A stretch of DNA of 26,469 bases, from NCBI GenBank assembly GCA_039918235.1, contig JBDSHZ010000147.1, positions 1 through 26,469 of the forward strand. Reading direction: 5' to 3'. The notes under the pieces were generated by a model. That model did no database searches, was not told the origin of the DNA, and worked only from the letters and a program-made list of their open reading frames with translations. The stretch is from Pseudopedobacter sp039918235. Its GTDB lineage: Bacteria > Bacteroidota > Bacteroidia > Sphingobacteriales > Sphingobacteriaceae. Position 1 is the stretch's first letter. Every line of letters begins with the position of its first letter. Below are positions 1 to 6,477 of this stretch, one piece after another. Made by a program: the position numbers and the translations under genes.

Positions 1-1
1 A

Positions 2-316
2 GGTTTGAAAGAATCTGGAGTTGCTAAATTAATTAGAGCTGCTTATCGTCTTTTAGATTTATACACCTACTTTACCGCCGGCGTTCAGGAGGTTAGGGCG
101 TGGACCATTACCAAAGGTTTTACAGCTCCACAGGCGGCTGGTGTAATCCACTCTGATTTTGAAAAAGGTTTTATCAGGGCCGAAGTAATCAAATACAATG
201 ATTTTGTAACTTTGGGATCAGAAAATGCTTGTAAAGATGCTGGCAAGTTGGGCGTGGAAGGCAAAACCTATATAGTGGAAGATGGCGACATCATGCACTT
301 CAGATTCAATGTATAA
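2..316 (+). CDS. ychF: Ribosome-binding ATPase YchF, C-terminal part (5' truncated)
   Basis: This is the last 104 codons of a gene cut by the left window edge; the reading frame is open from the first base, so the TTG at position 5 is not a real start. The residues match the C-terminal end of the Obg-family ATPase YchF. They include the segment on a leucine-rich helix followed by YTYFTAG and the TGS domain (about residues 20-104 of the fragment) with VRAWTI, GVIHSDFEKGFIRAEVI, and the terminal DGDIMHFRFNV. YchF is known as a ribosome-associated ATPase/GTPase that binds the 50S side, and the TGS domain probably contributes to that contact. The G domain lies outside the window, so nucleotide-binding residues cannot be checked. 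tRNA-Arg begins 10 nt after the stop codon, which suggests joint transcription. Confidence 0.93.
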   Translation, partial: GLKESGVAKLIRAAYRLLDLYTYFTAGVQEVRAWTITKGFTAPQAAGVIHSDFEKGFIRAEVIKYNDFVTLGSENACKDAGKLGVEGKTYIVEDGDIMHFRFNV

Positions 317-326
317 TTGAAATATT

Positions 327-398
327 GCATCCGTAGTTTAATGGATAGAATGTAAGATTCCGGTTCTTACGGTACAGGTTCGATTCCTGTCGGGTGCA
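327..398 (+). tRNA. tRNA-Arg (anticodon CCG)
   Basis: A full cloverleaf can be drawn. The acceptor arms GCATCCG (327-333) and CGGGTGC (391-397) pair with one G-U. The anticodon stem is TAAGA/TCTTA around the 7-nt loop TTCCGGT, with anticodon CCG at 360-362. The T-arm is ACAGG-TTCGATT-CCTGT, and the discriminator base is A398. The 3' CCA is not encoded. Anticodon CCG reads the arginine codon CGG. The gene begins only 10 nt behind the ychF stop, leaving no space for a separate promoter outside the ychF coding region; a weak TATAATTG at 312-319 is the only -7-like match. Confidence 0.96.
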
Positions 399-407
399 CA
401 ATTTATT

Positions 408-456
408 AACTAAATGAAAATATTTTTCTGCAAAAATTCATTTAGTTTCTGTTTCT
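408..456 (+). terminator. Probable terminator behind tRNA-Arg
   Basis: An 11-bp perfect stem is formed by AACTAAATGAA (408-418) and TTCATTTAGTT (437-447). Above a small bulge it is extended by TTTTT/AAAAA around a CTGC loop (423-436). The following bases are pyrimidine-rich with short T runs rather than one continuous T tract. It lies 9 nt behind the tRNA and probably ends the ychF-tRNA transcript. Confidence 0.6.
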
Positions 457-500
457 TTTGATTTCTTTATTTACTTTGAGTTGAATTCTTCAAGATACTC

Positions 501-2549
501 ATGAAATCAAAATTCACTGGCTCAAAAATATTTAAATATTATCTCCTATTAATAGCCTTCTTTTTTTTGATTGAGGCCTGTAAAACTGACACGATACCCT
601 TAACATCTGACGAGTCCTATTTTGAGACAATCATCTTTAAAGCAATGGATATTCAAGGTAACTATGGGCCAAAAGTCACCTTTCTTTATTTAGATTCTGT
701 ACAACTTAATGACCCTAGAAGTTCTCCGTTTTTAGCTTTTAAAATTTTATGCTATAAAACTTCCACTTATATAAATTTCAATCATTTAGATTCTGCGAAA
801 GCATCAGTTGACAAAATGCTTCCCTTATTAAACAGCCTTGCACCTGCTGATAAAATCCCGGATCATTATGCCAAAGCATATTTTTCCTTAAGTGATGTTA
901 ACTTTCATTTGAAGAATTACTTAGAAGCATACAAATGGCTCTATTTGGGAAAGAAAATCGGCACAAATATTTTAAGTAACTGTACCATTTCCGAATATAA
1001 TTATAGGATGGGGATGATCTTATTTAAGCAGGAGAATTATTTAAGTGCTGCTCATTTTTTTAATGACTCCTATAAGCAATCAGCAGATTGCGGAAATAAT
1101 TTTGAAGCAATTTACAGACAGCAGGAACTTATAAATAATACTGGATTAAGCTATTATAAAGCGAATCATTTAGATGCTGCATTGTTATATTATCATTCTG
1201 CACTGCATTTCTTAAAAGTAAATGCGCTAAAATATAAACAGCAACAAAAGTTTTTTGAGGTTGCAGAAGGTGTAATACTTGGAAATTTAGGACAGGTATA
1301 TGAAAAAAAAGGGGACTACAAAAAAGCAATTGAATATTTAGAGAAAAGCATATTGATTAATGATTCCAATACTTTAGAATCGAAAGATGCTGATTTACAA
1401 AGGATTCACCTTGCAGAAATTGAATTAAAAACAAAAGATTATGAGAAGCTAAAAGCTAACCTTGAGAATCTCAAACTTAAACTAGACACCAATTCAAATT
1501 CATTACTACTAGTAAATTATTATAGAATAGCTTCTGGTTATGAAGCAGCTAAAGGGAATAACGCTTATGCTTATGAACTATTAAAAAAAAACAACCATCT
1601 TAATAACAAATTATTAGACAGTGATAAAGCGCTTACCAGCACCAATATCAATGAGCAATTAAAGTTTATTGAAAGCCAAGAAAGCAATAGCTCCCTTCTA
1701 AAATCAAACGAATTAAAGACCATTTACCTTGTAACGACTGGAATTATAATCACCATGGGCATTTGCCTATTTGGCCTTATTTATTTCAGTTGGAAACTGT
1801 CTAAAAAAAATTTAGAAACCCTTAAGCTCTTGAATGATAAAATTAATCAGCAAAGAGAAGAGCTCCAGAAAAAAAGTATTGAAAAAGATAAAATCCTAAG
1901 GATTGTTGCCCACGACTTAAGAAACCCAATAGGAGGTATTTTTTCGCTTTCAAAAATTATGCAGCAAGATGATTTGAATTTTGAGGAGAAGGAGACCATT
2001 GGATTAATAGAAAATGCCTCAAAAGATGCCCTTGAATTAATTAATGAGCTATTGGAATTCACTGAAGATGTTAAAGATAACCCTAGTTTAGAAAAACTAA
2101 ATATTCATCTGCTACTTACTCAGGTTACCTCCTTACTAAAGTTCAAGATAAATGAAAAAAAACAGCACCTAATTTTAAAATTAGAAACAGATAATGACAC
2201 TTATATTCTTGGAAGTCGCGAAAAATTCTCCCGTGTTTTAAGTAACCTTATTGTAAATGCCAGTAAATTCAGTCATGCTGATAAAGTTATCCAAGTTTCC
2301 TTAAATATTGTTGATGGAAATAAAGCATTAATAAAAATAAAGGATGAAGGAATAGGTATTCCTTCAGATAAAGCCGATAGCATATTTGAGTCCTTTTCTT
2401 CGTTTAACAGAAAAGGAACAGACGAAGAAAAATCCTACGGGATGGGTTTGTCTATTTGTAAACAGATTGTAGAAAGTCACAATGGTAAAATTTGGTTTGA
2501 GAGCTCAGAAAATGGCACTACATTTTTTGTACAACTTCCACTTGTTTAA
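501..2549 (+). CDS. TPR-containing membrane sensor histidine kinase
   Basis: This is a 682-residue hybrid of a periplasmic repeat domain and a cytoplasmic kinase. The N-terminus has a hydrophobic signal and a lipobox-like IEAC (Cys about residue 27). Residues about 30-400 are alpha-helical and TPR-like, clearest at about 258-286 with the GNLGQVYEKKGDYKKAIEYL pattern. One membrane segment lies at about 408-432, followed by a short coiled coil. The kinase core is complete: H-box HDLRNP with His471, N-box with Asn582 and Asn586, G1 box DEGIGIP at 615-621, an F-box (FESFSSF), and G2 box GMGLS at 647-651. The family autophosphorylates on the H-box His and passes the phosphate to a response regulator; none lies beside it here, so it is an orphan or phosphorelay kinase. 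The ligand is unknown. A TTACTTTG box (471-478) may be its promoter. Confidence 0.92.
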   Translation: MKSKFTGSKIFKYYLLLIAFFFLIEACKTDTIPLTSDESYFETIIFKAMDIQGNYGPKVTFLYLDSVQLNDPRSSPFLAFKILCYKTSTYINFNHLDSAKASVDKMLPLLNSLAPADKIPDHYAKAYFSLSDVNFHLKNYLEAYKWLYLGKKIGTNILSNCTISEYNYRMGMILFKQENYLSAAHFFNDSYKQSADCGNNFEAIYRQQELINNTGLSYYKANHLDAALLYYHSALHFLKVNALKYKQQQKFFEVAEGVILGNLGQVYEKKGDYKKAIEYLEKSILINDSNTLESKDADLQRIHLAEIELKTKDYEKLKANLENLKLKLDTNSNSLLLVNYYRIASGYEAAKGNNAYAYELLKKNNHLNNKLLDSDKALTSTNINEQLKFIESQESNSSLLKSNELKTIYLVTTGIIITMGICLFGLIYFSWKLSKKNLETLKLLNDKINQQREELQKKSIEKDKILRIVAHDLRNPIGGIFSLSKIMQQDDLNFEEKETIGLIENASKDALELINELLEFTEDVKDNPSLEKLNIHLLLTQVTSLLKFKINEKKQHLILKLETDNDTYILGSREKFSRVLSNLIVNASKFSHADKVIQVSLNIVDGNKALIKIKDEGIGIPSDKADSIFESFSSFNRKGTDEEKSYGMGLSICKQIVESHNGKIWFESSENGTTFFVQLPLV

Positions 2550-2556
2550 AATTCTT

Positions 2557-2582
2557 ATCAATATCAACCTATTGGTATTGAT
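2557..2582 (+). terminator. Stem-loop behind the histidine kinase gene
   Basis: ATCAATATCAA (2557-2567) pairs over 11 bp, with one G-U, with TTGGTATTGAT (2572-2582) around a CCTA loop, 8 nt past the stop codon. It is AT-rich and has no clear T tract, so it may be a weak terminator or a 3'-end stabilising hairpin. Confidence 0.45.
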
Positions 2583-2737
2583 TTGTAGCTAATAGCCTAC
2601 ACCCTATTCCTCATTTCTAAATTCCTATTTAAAATTACAAAACAACTTGCTATCAAGTGCTTGTGTAAATGTTTTCCACATTTTTCGAAATTGGTCTGCT
2701 CATTGGATATGGAGGATCATAACAAACGAAAATAATT

Positions 2738-3379
2738 ATGAAAAAAATAATTTTAGTAGCAGTGGCCATGGTAATTGGTGGAGCTACATTTGCACAGTCA
2801 AGAACAACAACTTTTGGATTAAAAGCTGGTGTTAATTTACCAAAGTACAAATATGTAAATGACAATGCCAATACTTCCAATGAGACAGAAACTACCACAA
2901 ACTTCCATGTTACAGGTTATGCCAATGTTCCAGTTTCAACTTATTTCTCTATACAACCTGGCGTTTCATTACAGGGAAAAGGAGCAAAATATTACGAAAC
3001 TGGATCCACTCAAATAGAAGATAATGTTTTAGCATTAGAAGTTCCTGTAAATTTGGTTGCAAACTTACCTGCAGGTCCTGGAAAATTTTATTTAGGTGCA
3101 GGCCCTTATGCTGGTTTTAACATTGCTGGAAAAAGAAAGTTCATCTCTAACAACAGTACTGCAGATAGGGATTTGGCATTTGGAGACAGCAATGGCGATG
3201 ATTTAAAATCATTAGATTTTGGATTAAATTTCTTAGCTGGTTACCAATTGTCATCTGGTGTTAACTTTGGAGCTGGATATGGTTTAGGATTAACAAATTT
3301 AACCCCTACTTCTACAAGCAACACCAATATAGAACAAAATAACAGAGTACTATCATTCTCTGTAGGTTATGCATTTTAA
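2738..3379 (+). CDS. Outer-membrane beta-barrel (porin-family) protein
   Basis: This 213-residue protein has a clear signal peptide (basic MKK, hydrophobic core, probable cleavage after A19 before Q20). Behind it are alternating strands rich in glycine and aromatic residues, typical of small Bacteroidetes OMP_b-brl_2/PorT-like barrels: FGLKAGVNLPKY near the mature start, FYLGAGPYAGFNIAGKRKF in the middle, FGAGYGLGLTNL, and a terminal strand ending in aromatic F (SVGYAF). The terminal phenylalanine is the expected signal for insertion by the Bam machinery. The substrate and function are unknown; such proteins are often structural or adhesion-related. It appears to be a single-gene unit, with about 190 nt before it and a strong terminator 20 nt after it. 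Confidence 0.85.
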   Translation: MKKIILVAVAMVIGGATFAQSRTTTFGLKAGVNLPKYKYVNDNANTSNETETTTNFHVTGYANVPVSTYFSIQPGVSLQGKGAKYYETGSTQIEDNVLALEVPVNLVANLPAGPGKFYLGAGPYAGFNIAGKRKFISNNSTADRDLAFGDSNGDDLKSLDFGLNFLAGYQLSSGVNFGAGYGLGLTNLTPTSTSNTNIEQNNRVLSFSVGYAF

Positions 3380-3396
3380 GAACTGAAAGATAATTT

Positions 3397-3425
3397 AAAA
3401 AAGAGGCTGATGGCCTCTTTTTTTT
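3397..3425 (+). terminator. Rho-independent terminator of the beta-barrel gene
   Basis: GAGGC (3403-3407) pairs with GCCTC (3413-3417) around TGATG, extended by the flanking A run against the T run (3418-3425). It lies 18 nt past the stop codon. Confidence 0.85.
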
Positions 3426-3466
3426 GGTCGAATTTTCTGAAATTGAATAAACTTACTCTAATATTA

Positions 3467-3564
3467 CCACACAGTTAACGAAGATTTACACAGAGCTCAC
3501 TAAGACTTAGTAGTTAAATTTTCACTCTGTTTCTTTGTGATTTCCTCTGTGCTCTTTATGGTTA
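3467..3564. repeat. Degenerate CACAGAG-type inverted repeat
   Basis: The left arm starts ACCACACAG and carries TTACACAGAG. The right arm, read on the other strand, starts ACCATAAAG and carries GCACAGAGG. In an ungapped comparison over the first 30 positions of each arm, a little over half the bases agree. Short A/C/G-rich phrases such as CACAGAG, CACAAAG and ACAGAG recur. This is the look of a dispersed intergenic repeat in an eroded state. It lies 65 nt before the patatin gene. Confidence 0.55.
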
Positions 3565-3628
3565 AATTTTAAAATTGAATAGAAAAATCACATTCTTACG
3601 TTAATAGGTAAATCGCTAATTTTATTGC

Positions 3629-5944
3629 TTGAAAAAACTGTGCCTACTTTTAATCATCTGTTTATTTAATCAGCTGTCTTATGGACAAAAAATAGGACTG
3701 GTACTCAGTGGTGGCGGTGCTAAAGGATTGGCACATATTGGCGTCTTAAAAGCATTAGAAGAAAATCATATCCCAATAGATTATATCACTGGGACATCTA
3801 TGGGAGGAGTTGTTGGTGCAATGTATGCCGCAGGCTATTCTCCAAAAGAAATAGAATATATTGCTTTAAGTTCTGATTTTCAGGGCTGGGTAAGTGGTAA
3901 GTATGACAGCGACTATAGTTATTTCTTTCAAAAAAAACCTCAAAATCCTTCATTTGTTAGCGCAAAGCTTCAGATAGATACCGGTTTTCATGTTAAATTT
4001 AGGTCTAATCTAATCAATGATATTCCTTTAAATTTTGCATTGATAGAATTGTTGGCTCAGGCATCTGCAAATGCAAAAGACAATTTTGATCATTTATTTG
4101 TTCCTTTCAGATGCATTGTTTCTGATGTGCTTTCCCAGAAAATGATTCCAGTAAAATCAGGAAGTTTGGTTGAAGCGGTAAGGGGCACATTTACCGTTCC
4201 ATTAGTTTATCGTCCAATTAAGGTAGACGATAAATATGTATTTGATGGAGGTTTGTATGATAACTTTCCGGTAGATGTGATGAAAAAAGAATTTGCACCG
4301 GATGTAATTATCGGGTCTAATGTTTCTTCAAAAATTTTCAATACTTATCCCAAAAATATAGATGAGAAGCTGATGAGTAAGTTTCTAATTTACCTATTCT
4401 TAAGTAAATCTGATTCAACAGCTATTGGCGAAAATGGAATTTATATCCAACCCGACTTAAAGGATTTTACAACTACCAATTTTTCTCCTGTAGAAGCTTT
4501 AATAAAGCAAGGATACGATGCAACATTATTAGAATTGGATAAAATTAAGAGTAAAATCAAAAGAACCACCCAAGAAATTGAGCTGAAAGAAAACAGAAAA
4601 ACATTTGTAGAAAAAAACCCTTATCTCACTTTCAAAAACATTAAAGTAAGTGGCGTAAATGACCGGATGAAAGCATACGTGAGAAATGTTTTTAAAAGTG
4701 ACAAGAAAGAACTGAGTTTAAATGATATTAAAGAAGGATATTATAAATTATTAGGTGATGATAATTTTGAGACGGTTTATCCAAGATTAAACTATTTACC
4801 GCTAGAAAATACTTATGAGTTTGAACTGGTAGTACAACCAGAAAAGAATTTTAAAGTAGATTTTGGAGGTAGCATCTCTAGCCGGCCAGTGAGTAATGCT
4901 TTTATAGGTTTGCAATATAACTTTCTAAGAAAAAAATCATATACTATTGGTGCAAATTTTTATTCCGGGCGTTTCCACGAATCGGCACAAGGAACATTCA
5001 GAACAGATTTCCCTGCTAAAAAACCATTTTATATTGAATCGGAATTCACTTATAATAATTGGAATTATTTTGAATCTGGACAGCTATTTATTGAGAACAC
5101 TAAACCCACTTTCATCAAACAATCTGACAGCAGGTTTCTTTTAAAATTTGGTTTAGCATCAGGAAAGAATGCAAAAACTGAAATTTTTGGTGGTATTTTT
5201 AAAACAAATAATACCTACAGCCCCACAGATAATTTTACTACCGGAGATATTTTAGACAATACTATGTTTGATGGTTTTGTAGCCGGTATTAAGTATGAAA
5301 AATACCAGCTGAATAGAAAGCAATATGCCTCAAATGGTTATCGGGTAGCTATTGGAATTACCTATTTTGATGGATTAGAAGAATATAATCCTGGAAATAT
5401 CCTGAGAAATGACCCTGCTTATCCAAACATTAATCCTTCAGAAAAAAGCAGATCATGGTACAGATTTAAAGCTACTAATGAGAAATATGTCAAATTGAAT
5501 CAAAAGTATAGTTTAGGTTATTTGGCTGAAGCTGTGATCAGTAATAAGCCTGTGTTTTCTACCTTTAAAAGTAATTTATTAAATACGGCTGCTTTTTATC
5601 CTTTGCAGGACACTAAAACACTATTTTTAGAACATTTAAGATCAGATATTTATTTTTCTGGCGGAATTAGGAATGTCATCAATTTAAAAAAGAATTTTGA
5701 CTTGAGATTGGAAGGATATGTTTTTCAACCTTATCAAGAGATTAAAAAAGTAGGCAGTCAACAAACAGATTTTGGCGCATCATTTGGAAACCGAAGGCTA
5801 GTGGGTAATGCAGGTTTAGTTTACCACACCCCATTAGGTCCTATTGCGCTCAATTTTAATTATTATGATGACAGGGCTAAAAGATTCGGTGTATTTTTCC
5901 ATATTGGATATTTAATTTATAACAAAAGAGCAATAGAATTATGA
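3629..5944 (+). CDS. Patatin-like phospholipase fused to an Omp85 outer-membrane barrel
   Basis: This 771-residue protein has a signal peptide (about 1-20, cleaved before Q20/K21), a patatin domain (about 22-215), a POTRA-like segment (about 330-400) and a C-terminal 16-strand-type Omp85/BamA barrel (about 405-771). The patatin active site is complete: oxyanion-hole GGGAKG at 28-33, nucleophile elbow GTSMGG with Ser57, and the dyad aspartate in DGG (Asp206). The family hydrolyses acyl chains of phospholipids. The architecture matches PlpD-like proteins, in which the barrel anchors or exports the lipase domain. The start is TTG: an in-frame stop lies 3 codons upstream (3617-3619) and no ATG precedes the signal peptide. 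A TAATTTTA box at 3617-3624 lies just in front. The next gene overlaps its stop by 4 nt. Confidence 0.92.
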   Translation: MKKLCLLLIICLFNQLSYGQKIGLVLSGGGAKGLAHIGVLKALEENHIPIDYITGTSMGGVVGAMYAAGYSPKEIEYIALSSDFQGWVSGKYDSDYSYFFQKKPQNPSFVSAKLQIDTGFHVKFRSNLINDIPLNFALIELLAQASANAKDNFDHLFVPFRCIVSDVLSQKMIPVKSGSLVEAVRGTFTVPLVYRPIKVDDKYVFDGGLYDNFPVDVMKKEFAPDVIIGSNVSSKIFNTYPKNIDEKLMSKFLIYLFLSKSDSTAIGENGIYIQPDLKDFTTTNFSPVEALIKQGYDATLLELDKIKSKIKRTTQEIELKENRKTFVEKNPYLTFKNIKVSGVNDRMKAYVRNVFKSDKKELSLNDIKEGYYKLLGDDNFETVYPRLNYLPLENTYEFELVVQPEKNFKVDFGGSISSRPVSNAFIGLQYNFLRKKSYTIGANFYSGRFHESAQGTFRTDFPAKKPFYIESEFTYNNWNYFESGQLFIENTKPTFIKQSDSRFLLKFGLASGKNAKTEIFGGIFKTNNTYSPTDNFTTGDILDNTMFDGFVAGIKYEKYQLNRKQYASNGYRVAIGITYFDGLEEYNPGNILRNDPAYPNINPSEKSRSWYRFKATNEKYVKLNQKYSLGYLAEAVISNKPVFSTFKSNLLNTAAFYPLQDTKTLFLEHLRSDIYFSGGIRNVINLKKNFDLRLEGYVFQPYQEIKKVGSQQTDFGASFGNRRLVGNAGLVYHTPLGPIALNFNYYDDRAKRFGVFFHIGYLIYNKRAIEL

Positions 5945-6477
5945 GGCAGTTTTATTTAGCAGTTTTATTTTTACTGATGGGCACTGCTCTTTTTGCTCAG
6001 GGCAGTAATCAAACCATCAACTATTTTATCGTTAAAGAGAATCTGTTAAAAAACGAGAAGCTTGCGGTAATTGCCACAGACTCTCTAAGCAATCCTAACG
6101 AAACGATTAACGGAACGTTCAGTTTCTCTGTGAATGGCTTTAAACAAGAGCTCACGTTTAATGACGGGGTAGCTGTTTGCCCATTGCAGATCGAAAAATC
6201 AGCATTTGTTTTTATTAAGCACTTTAATGAAAATGGAGGGCACTCAAATCTTTATTTTATTTATAAAAAAGATAAAGATTTATATCCTTATAAAATAAAC
6301 TGGTATTTACTGATGCTCATTCCATTAGGATTGATCCTGATAGGCTATATGTTTAGAAAACTGATAGGTTTCTTGATATTTATTCTAATCGCACTTATTT
6401 ACTTCTACTACAGCAAGGGACTATCTATCCCTACTTTTTTTGAATCAATTTTTGATGGAATTAAAAATATGTTTTAG
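5941..6477 (+). CDS. Small membrane protein coupled to the patatin-Omp85 gene
   Basis: This 178-residue protein belongs to no family I recognise. It starts with a signal peptide (about 1-19, LFAQ), has a hydrophilic, probably beta-rich segment of about 100 residues, and then two closely spaced membrane segments (about 120-137 and 140-157) joined by MFRK. The first part would face the periplasm and the C-terminal tail is short. Its ATG overlaps the stop of the patatin-Omp85 gene (ATGA), which strongly suggests translational coupling and a related job, perhaps assisting or controlling the lipase at the inner-membrane side; that is inference. Its stop overlaps the stop of the convergent TamL-like gene by 4 nt. 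Confidence 0.8.
   Translation: MRQFYLAVLFLLMGTALFAQGSNQTINYFIVKENLLKNEKLAVIATDSLSNPNETINGTFSFSVNGFKQELTFNDGVAVCPLQIEKSAFVFIKHFNENGGHSNLYFIYKKDKDLYPYKINWYLLMLIPLGLILIGYMFRKLIGFLIFILIALIYFYYSKGLSIPTFFESIFDGIKNMF

Noticed and set aside
457..478. Full -33/-7 promoter for the histidine kinase gene
   Set aside because: TTTG at 457-460 and the TTACTTTG box are only 10 nt apart, too close for the known spacing; only a tentative -7 box remains.
2647..2898. Short ORFs on both strands around the start of the 213-residue barrel gene
   Set aside because: They overlap a gene with a clear signal peptide and barrel strands and show no protein-like pattern.
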